From: Mesorhizobium huakuii
GTDB lineage: Bacteria; Pseudomonadota; Alphaproteobacteria; Rhizobiales; Rhizobiaceae
NCBI RefSeq assembly: GCF_014189455.1
Contig: NZ_CP050299.1
Location: 620,001 to 684,000, forward strand
Direction: 5' to 3'
Length of the DNA: 64,000 nt
The notes below the pieces were generated by a model. It was not told the DNA's origin. It did no database searches and saw only the letters and a list, made by a program, of their open reading frames with translations. Position 1 is the first letter of the stretch, and every line of letters begins with the position of its first letter. Both the position numbers and the translations under genes were made by a program. Below, in pieces: positions 8,301 through 17,556 of the stretch.

Positions 8301-10024
8301 GTAACCGGGGCAGATTACCGGGCGGTGGGGGTTTGCAGGCGCGTGCTTTCGTGATTCACCCTTTGCGTGACGCTACCACCGACTGATTCGCTTGAAGGCC
8401 TGTCGCTCGCGGAACTCCGCGGGCTGGTTTCTGCGCTGATCGGCGAAGTGCGCGGTCTTCAAAGCCGGGTCGAGAGCCTTGAGATCGAGAACCAGGCGCT
8501 ACGCGCCGAGAACCAGACCCTGAAGGATGAGATCGCCCGGCTGAAGGACCTGCCGCCGCGTCCCCCGGTCAAGCCGACCAAGCCATCGGGCATGGAGAAG
8601 GCGACGCAGCCGACATCTGGCAAGGGCAAGCGCCGCCGGCGCGGCGCCAAGCGCGACGGCGGTCGCGTGAGCCGCGAGGTGACGGTTGCGGTGAGCGCTC
8701 CTGCGGGCTCTCGCTTCAAGGGGTATGAGACGATCCTGGTGCGCGATCTGGCGTTGTCGGCCGAGGTGGTGCGCTATCGCCGCGAGCGCTGGGTGACACC
8801 GACCGGCGAAACGATGGTGGCGCCGTTGCCGGCGGGGATCATCGGCGGCTGGGGCGCGAACCTGCGCCGCTTCATTCTGGCCTGTCACATTCAAGGCCAG
8901 GTGACGACGGAGCGGTTGACGGCGTTGTTGACCGGGATCGGGGTCGACATTTCGAAGCGCCAGGTGGTGCGGCTGATTTCGGAGGGCCTGGAGGCCTTCG
9001 CGGCGGAGGACCGTGACGTGCTGCGCGCCGGGCTGGCTACGGCGCCCTGGATCACCGTCGATGATACGTCGGCGCGCCACGCCCACCAGGACGGCTACAC
9101 CACCCAGATCGGCGATCGCCGCTTCACCGCGTTCCGCACCGGGCGATCGAAGTCACGGGAGGCGTTCCTGGCGACGCTGCGTGCCGGGCACAGCGATTAC
9201 TTCATCAATGAAGAGGCCCTGGCCTATATGCGCGGCCGCAACCTCGCCGGTCCGGTGATCGCGCGGCTGGCGGCTGCGCCGCACAAGGCATTTGCCGACA
9301 GCGCCGCATGGCAGGCGCATCTGGCCGCACTCGGCCTCGACCAGCTCGCGGTTGAGCCCAACCCAGTCAGGATCGCCACCGAAGGGGCGATGTGGGGAGC
9401 GATCCGCCACCACGGCTTTCTTGGCGATACCGTGGTCGTGTCCGATGATGCCGGCCAGTTCCGCATCGGCGACCATGCTCTGTGCTGGGTCCACGCCGAG
9501 CGGCTCGTCCACAAATTGATACCCGTGACCCCGGATCAACGTCAGGCCGTCGACATCATGCGCCAGTTGATCTGGTGGTTCTATCGCGACCTCAAGAGCT
9601 ACCAGCGTGCTCCTTGTCCGCGCCACGCGGCGGCCCTGCGCGCCCGCTTCGAGCGCCTGTTCAAACGACGAACCGGCTACGTCATGCTCGACCGGCTTCT
9701 TGCCAGGCTGCATCGCCGCAAGCATGAACTCCTGCGCGTTCTCGATCGTCCCGAGATCCCGCTCCACACCAATGGTTCGGAAAACGACATCCGCACCTTC
9801 GTCACCAAGCGCAAGATCTCCGGCGGAACCGTCAGCGAGGCAGGCAAGAACGCCCGCGACGTCCTGCTCGGCCTGATGAAGACCTGCATCAAGCTCGACG
9901 TCTCATTCTTCCGCTATCTCGGCGACCGCCTCGGCATACCAACACAAGAGTCGATTCCGCCGCTCCCGGATCTCGTTAGGCAAGCCGCTCAAGCCTGACT
10001 GCCCGGTAATCTGCCCCGGTTACG
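8301..10024 (+). mobile_element. Intact IS66-like element with target duplication
   Basis: A single-gene element of about 1.72 kb is bounded by 23-bp perfect inverted repeats (GTAACCGGGGCAGATTACCG at 8301, with its complement ending at 10023). The sequence GAAGATCGC lies directly outside both ends (8292-8300 and 10024-10032), which gives an 8-bp target duplication typical of IS66. The intact transposase and perfect ends suggest recent arrival. Confidence 0.93.
8367..9998 (+). CDS. IS66-family DDE transposase (single-ORF type)
   Basis: This 543-residue transposase begins with a leucine-rich coiled coil (about 10-65) and a basic linker, followed by a DDE_Tnp_IS66 core. Likely catalytic residues lie in WITVDDTSARH, VVVSDDAGQF and NGSENDIR. 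The C-terminus has GLMKTCIKLDVSFF, the usual closing segment. Unlike classical IS66 there are no tnpA or tnpB genes; everything between the inverted repeats is this one gene. Confidence 0.92.
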   Translation: MTLPPTDSLEGLSLAELRGLVSALIGEVRGLQSRVESLEIENQALRAENQTLKDEIARLKDLPPRPPVKPTKPSGMEKATQPTSGKGKRRRRGAKRDGGRVSREVTVAVSAPAGSRFKGYETILVRDLALSAEVVRYRRERWVTPTGETMVAPLPAGIIGGWGANLRRFILACHIQGQVTTERLTALLTGIGVDISKRQVVRLISEGLEAFAAEDRDVLRAGLATAPWITVDDTSARHAHQDGYTTQIGDRRFTAFRTGRSKSREAFLATLRAGHSDYFINEEALAYMRGRNLAGPVIARLAAAPHKAFADSAAWQAHLAALGLDQLAVEPNPVRIATEGAMWGAIRHHGFLGDTVVVSDDAGQFRIGDHALCWVHAERLVHKLIPVTPDQRQAVDIMRQLIWWFYRDLKSYQRAPCPRHAAALRARFERLFKRRTGYVMLDRLLARLHRRKHELLRVLDRPEIPLHTNGSENDIRTFVTKRKISGGTVSEAGKNARDVLLGLMKTCIKLDVSFFRYLGDRLGIPTQESIPPLPDLVRQAAQA

Positions 10025-10577
10025 AAGATCGCTCGACGGCCGCTGATCATCCCCTCATGACGTTATACAAATACGCACCGATGAGCAGATCGTCTTCACC
10101 GCCGGCAACCCGCCGCTGCGCTGCGGCCGCGCGATCTACTGTCGGCGCAACGACATGCTTGAACGAGTTGGCACAAACAGGTTCGGGCCGAACAAGAAAT
10201 GACCTGCCCGATCGGGCAAGGACTTCTCTCCCTGTGAAAGCTCCGGGGCTTCTCTACGGCGCGTTTTGGATAGCGCGTTCAGCCCCTCCGCTTCGCCGCC
10301 CACCAAGTTGGGCGGCGGCCCTTCGGGCTGGGGAACACGCGAGCCGTCGATCGCTGACAAGTACCGCAAGCGGATGCGTTCCATCAATACTGCGAAGCAC
10401 CGGCAACCGATTGGGAACACTCATTGGACACGATCGGCGTAGCACGACATTTCAGGCGAACAATCACGGCGCAGCTGGTGTATTGAGCCGGGCGCATCAG
10501 CCGCATGAATCGGTCAGGCATGATCGATTCATCGAAGTCGTTGGACGTTGCTTCCAAAGGAAGCGAAGATTCCAACT
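10025..10577. other. Intergenic region, nothing recognised
   Basis: About 550 bases lie between the IS66-like element and the WGR gene. A long plus-strand ORF from 10057 has Ser/Arg/Ala-rich shadow composition and no domain, and is not accepted as a gene. Confidence 0.5.
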
Positions 10578-10823
10578 ATGCCGAAACCTGTGACAGAACC
10601 GCTTCATCTTCGCCGCATCGATCCGGCTCGCAACATGTCTCGGTTCTATGTGCTGTCCATTCAGCCGACATTGTTCGGCGGCGCGTCGCTGGTCCGCAAC
10701 TGGGGCCGGATCGGCACAAACGGCCAGGTGATGATGGAAACCTTCGATGAGCGCGCGGATTCCGACGAAGCGTTCTCCCGGCTCGAGCGCCGCAAACGTA
10801 AGCGCGGATATATGGCTCCGTAG
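10578..10823 (+). CDS. WGR-domain protein
   Basis: This protein of about 81 residues consists almost entirely of a WGR domain: SRFYVLSIQPTLFGGASLV, then the signature NWGRIGTNGQ, then a helix of alternating charges (EAFSRLERRKRKRGY). Stand-alone WGR proteins are common in Rhizobiales plasmids and ICEs; the domain is thought to bind nucleic acid. ATG at 10578 is used; ATG at 10635 would give the minimal domain. It points the same way as the HU gene downstream. Confidence 0.85.
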   Translation: MPKPVTEPLHLRRIDPARNMSRFYVLSIQPTLFGGASLVRNWGRIGTNGQVMMETFDERADSDEAFSRLERRKRKRGYMAP

Positions 10824-10942
10824 GAAATCAGGCCGATCGCGCAGTCTTCCGGGAATTTTCAAGCGTTGCGCACGCGCGGACTACCAACCCCGTGTTGTTG
10901 TGTGCCAAACAGTGACCAGCAACAACGCGAGGAGCACGTTCC

Positions 10943-11221
10943 ATGACGACCGCAAATGAGATCGCTGACAAGATTGCAGCCGACAACGGTCTGACGAAGA
11001 TGCAGGCCAGGAGCATCGTCGACAGCGTGTTCAAGGCGATCGCCGATGCGGCCGCGAGCGGTGCCGAGACGAGCCTGCCCGGTTTCGGCAAATTCAAGGT
11101 GAAGGACACACCTGAACGCGAGGGCCGCAACCCGTCGACGGGCGCGACCATCAAGATCTCCGCCTCGAAGAAGCTGTCCTTCACGCCGGCAAAAGCCATC
11201 AAGGACGCGCTCAACGGCTGA
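10943..11221 (+). CDS. HU-family histone-like DNA-binding protein
   Basis: This 92-residue HU/IHF-family protein bends and compacts DNA. It shows the dimerisation helices, then LPGFGKFKVKDTPEREGRNP (beta arm with its conserved Gly-Phe-Gly and proline tip) and a basic C-terminus. It is full length. Mobile elements often carry their own HU, which may support recombination or transfer, but a housekeeping role cannot be excluded. Confidence 0.93.
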   Translation: MTTANEIADKIAADNGLTKMQARSIVDSVFKAIADAAASGAETSLPGFGKFKVKDTPEREGRNPSTGATIKISASKKLSFTPAKAIKDALNG

Positions 11222-11258
11222 TCTTGCCGGGATACCCTGACAGAAAGAGCCCGGCGGT

Positions 11259-11696
11259 CTAGCTTGTGGTGATCAGGTGCAGTGAAGACTTCCCGCTCTT
11301 CAGGGCCGCCGCCGACAGCTTGCGGTCAAAGCTCGCAAGTTGGCCACCATGCGCCTTGGCGAGCGCAAGAAGATAAGTGTCGGTGACCTGTGCCGAGGTC
11401 AGGATTTTCGCAGCATCGATGTCGCCGGAGCCAACCAGGCTCACATCGTCGGGCCAGAAGCTGTGCCCATGCAGGGCTCGCAACTTGGTAACGATTTGCG
11501 CAACGACTGCAGGCGAGCCGGGAGAATTAGGATATTTTTGGTTGCCGACGATGCGCAGGACGCCGTTTTCGGTGATGGGACAGGTAGCCCATGCGGCGTA
11601 GCCGGTCACTTCGAACCAGCCATGCGCATCGTCATGGGCGACATGGCCAGGATCGATCAGCGCGATCAGCACATTGACATCGAGCAGGAAGGTCAC
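11259..11696 (-). CDS. vapC: PIN-domain toxin, VapC type
   Basis: This 145-residue PIN-domain ribonuclease is the likely toxin of a type II pair. The acidic active-site residues are visible: Asp in LLDVNVLIALID, Glu in ITENGVLRI, and the Asp cluster in TDTYLLALA and LASFDRKL. It overlaps the upstream ribbon-helix-helix antitoxin gene by 4 bases. VapC toxins usually cleave tRNA or rRNA; the target here is unknown. Confidence 0.9.
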   Translation of the reverse strand: MTFLLDVNVLIALIDPGHVAHDDAHGWFEVTGYAAWATCPITENGVLRIVGNQKYPNSPGSPAVVAQIVTKLRALHGHSFWPDDVSLVGSGDIDAAKILTSAQVTDTYLLALAKAHGGQLASFDRKLSAAALKSGKSSLHLITTS

Positions 11697-11920
11697 GGCA
11701 GCTCGTCACGTAAGGCGTTGACCGTCTCAAGCGTGACAGGAGGGGCATCCGGCCGAGGCGATAGCAGAGGAATCCCGTTGCGCTCGCCGCCGGCCTGCGG
11801 GCGGCGCAGCGAGCGCCGGGCGAGATCGGTGATGATCTCGCCCACGCTGCGATCTTGCTGCCGGGCCATGGCCTTGGCCGCGACCAGGACGTCGTCATCG
11901 ATCGCCAGTGTCGTTCTCAT
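11693..11920 (-). CDS. Ribbon-helix-helix antitoxin
   Basis: This 75-residue antitoxin starts at ATG 11920 (MRTTLAIDDDVLVAAKAMA), which gives a ribbon-helix-helix fold. An Arg-rich linker and a Pro-rich tail that would wrap the toxin follow. Its stop overlaps the PIN toxin start, and it probably represses the pair's promoter at about 11925-11980. Confidence 0.85.
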   Translation of the reverse strand: MRTTLAIDDDVLVAAKAMARQQDRSVGEIITDLARRSLRRPQAGGERNGIPLLSPRPDAPPVTLETVNALRDELP

Positions 11921-11980
11921 ATCGCCCTCCTTGGTTCGCATCAATCATCACGCATCATATAGAGCAGCGACGGCAGATAC

Positions 11981-12117
11981 TCAAGCGGCTCGAGGTATCG
12001 GACACGAAGCCGCATCGCCGTTCCAGACGTCGACCAGTTCGGTCCACGCACCGCCCGGCCAGACGGCGATGTCGACGGAACCAAGGGCTTTTGCTGATGC
12101 GCGATGGTGCTCGTCAT
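11981..12117 (-). pseudogene. Small frameshifted ORF upstream of the RHH/PIN pair
   Basis: An ATG at 12117 has a good AAGGA ribosome-binding site, but its frame soon loses protein-like composition. The alternative frame continues well (SVDIAVWPGGAWTELVDVWN) to a stop at 11981. The simplest reading is a ~45-residue gene with an early frameshift. No family was recognised, and the call is tentative. Confidence 0.35.
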
Positions 12118-12151
12118 GTAGGTGTCCTTTCGGTTGACCAGTTCGCCAGTG

Positions 12152-13015
12152 GGCCCCGCCTTGCGGCGGAGCCCTCGCGCGAGATCCTCAGTCCCGGTTT
12201 GATCGGGACCAGATCAGCTGCAGGCCTTGCTCGCCGTCAACTTCGATCAGGGTGGCGTAGATCGGAGCGGGGAAGCTCGGGTCGTCCAGCTTGACCGAGA
12301 GGTAGTCACGGCCTTCTGCGGAGACCTTCTGCCAGGCGGCGCCCAATTCGACATTCGCCGCCGCGAAGATGCGGAAGTGCGGGCCCTTGTCCGAGGGGTT
12401 CTCGACGCGGACCAGCTTGGCCTTGACGTTGAGGTTGAGGGTTTTGATCGTGCCGGTGAAGCCGTTGCCGGTGGAGGTGAAGGTGCCGATGGTAGCCATT
12501 TGTCTCATTCCTTTGTTGGTCGGGCCGCGCCCATCGCGACCTCGATGACGGTCGGTGGAACGGAGGCGATCGACCCGCACCCACCGGGGTCCCCGTTGCG
12601 CGTGCGCAAATGGGGTGGTCCTTAGGGCTGGAACGAAGTGGAAGGCGGCCGGGAGCGACTTTCTTGGATCGCGAGGAATGGCGGCGCAGCCGGCAGGGGA
12701 AGAAAGTCGCGCAGGCCGTTGCCGGGACAAGATCGAGAGCCCGCACTGCGGGATCGGCGTTCGGTCAGACCAGTCACATCGAGGACGCAGATGGACGTGC
12801 TTTCGGAAACAGGAATGAAGACGGGCGTTCCACCACCGCCTCATCGCCATGAGACGGCGACTTGTGTGATCAACTGTCCGTCCGGACGACGGCAGCCTGC
12901 GAATCTGCCCAGACCCAGTAGGCAGGGTCGTGCTCACAAGCACCAACGCCGACACCAGAACCGAGACGTCGTGGCAGGGTGGCAATGTGAGCGCTCGACG
13001 TCACTGGTCAGGCCG
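12152..13015. repeat. Direct duplication, copy 1 (contains DUF736)
   Basis: This segment of about 0.86 kb recurs at 13909-14772 at a constant offset of 1757 bases. It is nearly identical for about 790 bases (one visible change at 12745/14502) and then decays over its last ~70 bases. It includes a terminator-like hairpin (12151-12174), the DUF736 gene and ~500 upstream bases. The Phd/PIN pair lies between the copies. Confidence 0.95.
12188..12499 (-). CDS. DUF736 family protein, copy 1
   Basis: This 103-residue DUF736 protein starts at [16 protein letters not shown] and shows the family pattern: [33 protein letters not shown] and [16 protein letters not shown]736 proteins are small beta-rich proteins of unknown function, common on rhizobial symbiotic plasmids and ICEs beside anti-restriction and transfer genes. 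A hairpin at 12151-12174 follows the gene. It is identical in protein sequence to the copy at 13945-14256. Confidence 0.92.
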   Translation of the reverse strand: MATIGTFTSTGNGFTGTIKTLNLNVKAKLVRVENPSDKGPHFRIFAAANVELGAAWQKVSAEGRDYLSVKLDDPSFPAPIYATLIEVDGEQGLQLIWSRSNRD

Positions 13016-13200
13016 ACCGGGTAATGGCATGGGGTCCGGAAGTGGCCCGTCGAAAATCCTGGAAAGAGCAGTGGATCAGATATTTGGGCGTCCAGTGCTT
13101 GGGGTCTCTGTTCGGCGCGTTTTCACAATAAAGGACTTGGGCGGGCGATGAACGGCGCGGGTGCGGCAGGAAGAAGCCCCCGCTCTCCGGCCGGAGGTTA

Positions 13201-13587
13201 TCAAAGGCGACGGATAGGCGCGGGATATTGTGCAACCAGATCGTCGACGGTCAGCAATGTAATGCCCTCGACGATCGACTGAGCAATCAGGATCCGATCG
13301 AAGGGGTCCTTGTGGATGGGGGGAAGCCCCTCCACGGCTATGGCATGCTCGCTTGTGATTGGCAGCTCATAATAGCCGTTGTCGATCAGGGCCCTGCGCA
13401 AAAGACGCGCATCGACCGTGAAATCAGCGCGGCCCAGACCCCGTTTGATCGCAATCTCCCAGAGACTTGCAGCGCTGAACGTCAGGTCGTTGTCGGCATT
13501 CTCGATCTCAGCGAGGGCGGCAGGCGGGAGCTTGTCGGGCTCGCCCGCCGCCCAGAGCAGAAGATGGGTATCGAGCAGAAGTTTCAT
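13201..13587 (-). CDS. vapC: PIN-domain toxin (Phd-linked)
   Basis: This 128-residue PIN ribonuclease has its acidic residues in LLLDTHLLLWAAGE, SAASLWEIAIKRGLG (Glu), KDPFDRILIAQS (Asp pair) and LLTVDD. This belongs to the PIN subgroup usually paired with Phd/YefM antitoxins, and such a gene lies directly upstream with a 4-base overlap. The pair sits between the two copies of the DUF736 duplication. Confidence 0.92.
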   Translation of the reverse strand: MKLLLDTHLLLWAAGEPDKLPPAALAEIENADNDLTFSAASLWEIAIKRGLGRADFTVDARLLRRALIDNGYYELPITSEHAIAVEGLPPIHKDPFDRILIAQSIVEGITLLTVDDLVAQYPAPIRRL

Positions 13588-13829
13588 GCGTCGCCGCCAA
13601 ACAGCTTCTCGATTTCCTCACCGGCCATGCGATCAAAATCGTCCGGAACGGAAAACTGCCCGGCCATAAACCCGACGCGACGCGTTTCGCCGGCCGCAGG
13701 AGCGTCTATCGCGACGACCTTCACCATCGGCTTGCCGGATTTGGCGATGATGAAAGATTCGCCCTTGGCCGCCTTGTCGATAAGGCGTGACAGATGCGTC
13801 TTGGCCTCGTGGATATTGACGGTGCGCAT
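13584..13829 (-). CDS. Phd/YefM-family antitoxin
   Basis: This 81-residue antitoxin starts at ATG 13829 (MRTVNIHEAKTHLSRLIDKA), the classical Phd/YefM N-terminus, followed by GESFIIAKSGKPMVKVVAID. The C-terminal half is the toxin-binding tail (DDFDRMAGEEIEKLFG). A palindrome-like stretch just upstream (GACTTAGTCCATGAAACTTA) is a candidate autoregulatory operator. Confidence 0.92.
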   Translation of the reverse strand: MRTVNIHEAKTHLSRLIDKAAKGESFIIAKSGKPMVKVVAIDAPAAGETRRVGFMAGQFSVPDDFDRMAGEEIEKLFGGDA

Positions 13830-13908
13830 TGCTGGCTCCATGACTTAGTCCATGAAACTTAGTCTATGCGTGCCTGACGTTCAAGTGCACCTGCCGAAGA
13901 AGGCTGAA

Positions 13909-14772
13909 GGCCCCGCCTTGCGGCGGAGCCCTCGCGCGAGATCCTCAGTCCCGGTTTGATCGGGACCAGATCAGCTGCAGGCCTTGCTCGCCGTCAACTT
14001 CGATCAGGGTGGCGTAGATCGGAGCGGGGAAGCTCGGGTCGTCCAGCTTGACCGAGAGGTAGTCACGGCCTTCTGCGGAGACCTTCTGCCAGGCGGCGCC
14101 CAATTCGACATTCGCCGCCGCGAAGATGCGGAAGTGCGGGCCCTTGTCCGAGGGGTTCTCGACGCGGACCAGCTTGGCCTTGACGTTGAGGTTGAGGGTT
14201 TTGATCGTGCCGGTGAAGCCGTTGCCGGTGGAGGTGAAGGTGCCGATGGTAGCCATTTGTCTCATTCCTTTGTTGGTCGGGCCGCGCCCATCGCGACCTC
14301 GATGACGGTCGGTGGAACGGAGGCGATCGACCCGCACCCACCGGGGTCCCCGTTGCGCGTGCGCAAATGGGGTGGTCCTTAGGGCTGGAACGAAGTGGAA
14401 GGCGGCCGGGAGCGACTTTCTTGGATCGCGAGGAATGGCGGCGCAGCCGGCAGGGGAAGAAAGTCGCGCAGGCCGTTGCCGGGACAAGATCGAGAGCCCG
14501 CGCTGCGGGATCGGCGTTCGGTCAGACCAGTCACATCGAGGACGCAGATGGACGTGCTTTCGGAAACAGGAATGAAGACGGGCGTTCCACCACCGCCTCA
14601 TCGCCATGAGACGGCGACTTGTGTGATCAACTGTCCGTCCGGACGACGGCAGCCTGCGAATCTGCCCAGACCCAGTAGGCAGGGTCGTGCTCACAAGCAC
14701 CAACGCCGACATCAGAACCGAGACGTCTTGGCAGGATAGTAATGTCAGCGCTCGACGTCACTCGTCAGCATG
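13909..14772. repeat. Direct duplication, copy 2 (contains DUF736)
   Basis: This is the second copy of the segment at 12152-13015. Its left boundary is sharp (GGCCCCGCCTTGCGG); the right side fades after about 14690. The extra copy accounts for the second DUF736 gene. It is followed by the RelB/RelE pair. Confidence 0.95.
13945..14256 (-). CDS. DUF736 family protein, copy 2
   Basis: The encoded 103-residue protein is identical to that at 12188-12499, starting at [16 protein letters not shown]. No second-copy-specific changes are seen in the coding region, so the duplication is recent or kept homogeneous by gene conversion. Confidence 0.92.
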   Translation of the reverse strand: MATIGTFTSTGNGFTGTIKTLNLNVKAKLVRVENPSDKGPHFRIFAAANVELGAAWQKVSAEGRDYLSVKLDDPSFPAPIYATLIEVDGEQGLQLIWSRSNRD

Positions 14773-14897
14773 ACCGGGGCATTCAACCGAAGCCGAGACT
14801 ATGGCGCCGGTTCAGCAGAACGCTGCTGGCAACGGCGTATCGGGTGCCAGCTTCAGTCGGGATCAGCGTCACCGTGCAGGCGATTGCATCACGGAAG

Positions 14898-15191
14898 CTA
14901 GTCGGACGAAAAGTCCTCGGGCCACATCTGCGCACCATGGAGAACACGCAGGATACGGATAGCATCATGGGTTAGAACGTAGGCTGCAATATATGGCGTT
15001 CGGGAGATGACCAGCTCCCGCGTGCCGGGCACTCGTCCAGGGCGTCCACTCTCGGGAAACTCGACCAGGCGGAGCACCGCCTGCGCGATATGCTCGTCAA
15101 CGGCAGCCGCCGCGCGCGAGCTTTCGGCTTCGATATGGGTGAAGATGTCGTCGCGATCAGCAAGCGCAAACGCTGACCATTTCAGCCTCAT
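14898..15191 (-). CDS. RelE/ParE-family toxin
   Basis: This 97-residue protein has the RelE/ParE fold pattern: LKWSAFALADRDDIFTHI at the start, RLVEFPESGRPGRVPGTREL in the centre, and IRILRVLHGAQMWP at the end. ParE members poison gyrase and RelE members cleave mRNA; the sequence alone does not decide, although the central segment resembles ParE. It overlaps its antitoxin gene by 4 bases. Confidence 0.9.
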   Translation of the reverse strand: MRLKWSAFALADRDDIFTHIEAESSRAAAAVDEHIAQAVLRLVEFPESGRPGRVPGTRELVISRTPYIAAYVLTHDAIRILRVLHGAQMWPEDFSSD

Positions 15192-15496
15192 GACTGGGTA
15201 GTTCCTGCCTTGCGTAGCGCGGCAGCGCGTCGGGATGCAAAATGCGTCTCTACATCTTCAGCGGTGACATCGGTCCGGGTATCTTCGAGTGCCTGCATCA
15301 CTTTGGCGCGAAACCATGCATCATGAGCCTCGCTGTTGCTGATCAGTTCCAGCGGCAGTGCACCTTCATTGGCGGTGCGCGTCAGCAGGATGCGTACTAC
15401 GTCGGAAACCGTCAGCCCCATGCCTTCAAGCACGGACGCCGCGCGGTCCCTGATGTTGGAATCGATACGCGTCTGCACGAGTGCGTTTGTCGCCAT
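15188..15496 (-). CDS. RelB/DinJ-family antitoxin
   Basis: This 102-residue antitoxin starts at ATG 15496 (MATNALVQTRIDSNIRDRA), preceded by a good ribosome-binding site; an upstream in-frame ATG is less likely. The RelB/DinJ ribbon-helix-helix signature is GLTVSDVVRILLTRTANEG. The C-terminal half is acidic and helical, as expected for toxin binding. It forms an operon with the toxin downstream. Confidence 0.9.
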   Translation of the reverse strand: MATNALVQTRIDSNIRDRAASVLEGMGLTVSDVVRILLTRTANEGALPLELISNSEAHDAWFRAKVMQALEDTRTDVTAEDVETHFASRRAAALRKAGTTQS

Positions 15497-15707
15497 GGTT
15501 GTCTCCTGTCTCGAATCCACAATGTAATGCACTTGAATGACTGTTTCTAGCTACGACGACCACACACTAATCGCGGCATCGCTGGCGAAGAATGCAGGCG
15601 GCTTCCCTGCGGTGGCAAGGCGCAGGCGGCCTATACACACCTAGCTGCGAACGCAGCGTGGCCCTTAAGCGCTCTGGATGGCCCAGCGCCATGCGATTGG
15701 AGATTTA

Positions 15708-16634
15708 TCACGCGGCGTGCTCGACCAGTGTCCCCTGCGGCTGGAGATCATGCAGATAGTTGACCGCCCGCTGGGCATGGGCCGCCGCGGCGAAGATGAA
15801 ACGCTTCTCGTTCCTGAGAATCTCAAGCCAGCTTGCAAGATAGCTTGCGTGGTCGGGCCTCGGCTCGAGCTCGGGAACGATGCCGAGATCGGCCGCCAAA
15901 AAACAGCCGCCCAGATCGGCCAAGAGTTCCTCGTGCGCCCTGAAGGAACGATCCTTGTGATATCGTGAGAGATTGCGATCAAGCCGCTTCTCAGCGCCGA
16001 CCCAATGGGTCAGTTCGTGCCCAAGGGTCGCATAGTAACTCGGCGCGTCCCGGAAACTCTCGAACGGAGGCATTTGCACAATGTCGAGAGCTGGATTGAA
16101 ACAGGCCTTATCCCCACCGTGCCGGATGACAGCACCGGTGTTTGCGAAGAAGGTGTCCGCGTTTTCGATCCGCTCCACCTGATCGGCTACCGGAGCGGGA
16201 TTGCCGTAATATTGTGCCGGAAGCCCCTCGATCTGGTCGGCGCAGAACACCGTATAGGCCTTGAGGAAGGGAATACCGCGCTCGACCTCTTCGCCCTGGG
16301 CATCGGTTTCGGTTCGGTTGAAGCGGTTGGCATAGACGACCATGGAGCCGGTCTCGCCCTTGCGAACATGACCGCCGAGCTCGACGCTCTGCTTGAACGT
16401 CATCCAGGTCGGGGAAACCAAGCTTCGCGCAACCGCCTCCGACCAGAGAAGCAGCGTATTGATCCCCTGATACGGCAGTCCGTTGTGGCGGAGCGGGCGC
16501 GTTATAGGACCCGTGGTGTTCGCACCGCTCCAGGGCTTGACCCAGGGGCGCACTCCCTTTTCCAGATCCGAGACGATGCGATCGGTGATTTTCGCGTAGA
16601 TGTCGACGCGGGTCTTGTTGTTTTTCCTGTCCAT
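15708..16634 (-). CDS. ArdC-like antirestriction / zincin protein
   Basis: This protein of about 308 residues starts at ATG 16634 (MDRKNNKTRVDIYAKITDRI). The N-terminal ~120 residues match the ArdC-type ssDNA-binding domain (WVKPWSG, LPYQGINTLLLW, TFKQ). The C-terminal half is a zincin-like peptidase domain with HELTHW (HExxH) and a downstream Glu in AHEELLADLG. ArdC-family proteins on conjugative elements protect incoming DNA from restriction. It belongs with the DUF736, DUF3085 and DUF1419 genes as part of the ICE transfer and maintenance set. Confidence 0.9.
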   Translation of the reverse strand: MDRKNNKTRVDIYAKITDRIVSDLEKGVRPWVKPWSGANTTGPITRPLRHNGLPYQGINTLLLWSEAVARSLVSPTWMTFKQSVELGGHVRKGETGSMVVYANRFNRTETDAQGEEVERGIPFLKAYTVFCADQIEGLPAQYYGNPAPVADQVERIENADTFFANTGAVIRHGGDKACFNPALDIVQMPPFESFRDAPSYYATLGHELTHWVGAEKRLDRNLSRYHKDRSFRAHEELLADLGGCFLAADLGIVPELEPRPDHASYLASWLEILRNEKRFIFAAAAHAQRAVNYLHDLQPQGTLVEHAA

Positions 16635-16894
16635 TTCCGAACCTCCATTCGAGGTCGCGCCAATCGCGGCCGTCACGAGGTCCGCAAGCGCAGGACCGCA
16701 GGTCCGCGAACCCGCAGAAGAGGAATCGGAAGGCGGGGAAGCGTTGCATGCGGGCCGCAACGTCAGTGGAGGATGGCGCAGCCGTTTCGGGGGCCGAGGA
16801 CCGGAGCAGGACCAACATTCGTGACGGCCGCGATTGGCGCGGCCTCGACGACGGTTTCCATTTCTTTGGCTTCAGATGCCCTGGCGCACGCGAA

Positions 16895-16960
16895 GAGGCC
16901 GGCGTCCAGTAGGACGCCAGCCTCAAGGGAGGAAGATCGGGCGGAGCCGAAGCTCCGCCC
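16895..16960 (-). terminator. Paired hairpins after the 195-residue gene
   Basis: Two GC-rich inverted repeats lie just beyond the stop of the minus-strand gene at 16969: GGGCGGAG/CTCCGCCC at 16939-16960, and a longer imperfect one at 16895-16924. Neither has a long T-run; they probably terminate or attenuate transcription toward the ArdC-like gene. Confidence 0.5.
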
Positions 16961-16968
16961 ATTGGGGG

Positions 16969-17556
16969 TTAGCCAAGCGCCGCCATCTGGAGATCGGCTG
17001 CCTGCCGGTTGACGGTCTGGCCGGGGTTCTCGGTCTGGCGCTCGTAGGGCTTCCAGCTTTCACCGATGATGTGCTCGTAGGCGGCGACGGCGCCCTCGGC
17101 CGCCATGCGCAGGGCGCGTGCCTGAAGGCCCATGTCGGCGGCGAATTCGCGCTTGCGCTGGGCCTTGCTGTTGAAGCCGACCGGACCGTCAATGTCCTCG
17201 TCGCGAGTGTCATTGGCGAGCTTGGCCGTGGCGTCCTTGGCCTCGGTAACGGCCTTCGAGTAGAACTGGCCTGCTCCAAAGGCCGAACCGACATAGGAGC
17301 CGACGATCCTTTGCAGGTGGATCTGCATGGCTTTTTCGGAAAGCCCCTCGGAGAGGGTATCAGCGCCTTCGATCAGGCTGCGCTCATGAAAGTCCCGGAT
17401 GCCGTCGCTGTCGAGGACAGGAAGGCCGAAGCTTTCGGATATGAGAGAGGCCTGGTTGCTGTCCGGGCAGCAGAGCCGGACCATTTCGAGGGTCGTGCCC
17501 TTGCGGAGCTGGACGACGCGGGCCTTGGCCTTGCTTGAGCGGGCTGAACTGGACAT
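16969..17556 (-). CDS. Conserved ICE-type hypothetical protein
   Basis: This intact 195-residue ORF is of unknown family. The first 15 residues are Ser/Lys-rich, then comes a mostly helical protein with an Ala/Glu-rich central region. No transmembrane segment, signal peptide or known catalytic motif is visible. Its position between the ArdC-like gene and the methylase/DUF cluster suggests a conjugation-associated protein. Confidence 0.65.
   Translation of the reverse strand: MSSSARSSKAKARVVQLRKGTTLEMVRLCCPDSNQASLISESFGLPVLDSDGIRDFHERSLIEGADTLSEGLSEKAMQIHLQRIVGSYVGSAFGAGQFYSKAVTEAKDATAKLANDTRDEDIDGPVGFNSKAQRKREFAADMGLQARALRMAAEGAVAAYEHIIGESWKPYERQTENPGQTVNRQAADLQMAALG

Noticed and set aside
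9153..9767. Minus-strand ORF inside the IS66-like transposase
   Set aside because: It lies fully within an intact transposase gene and has no domain.
10057..10593. 178-codon plus-strand ORF
   Set aside because: Ser/Arg/Ala-rich composition without domains or a ribosome-binding site, typical of random frames in GC-rich DNA.
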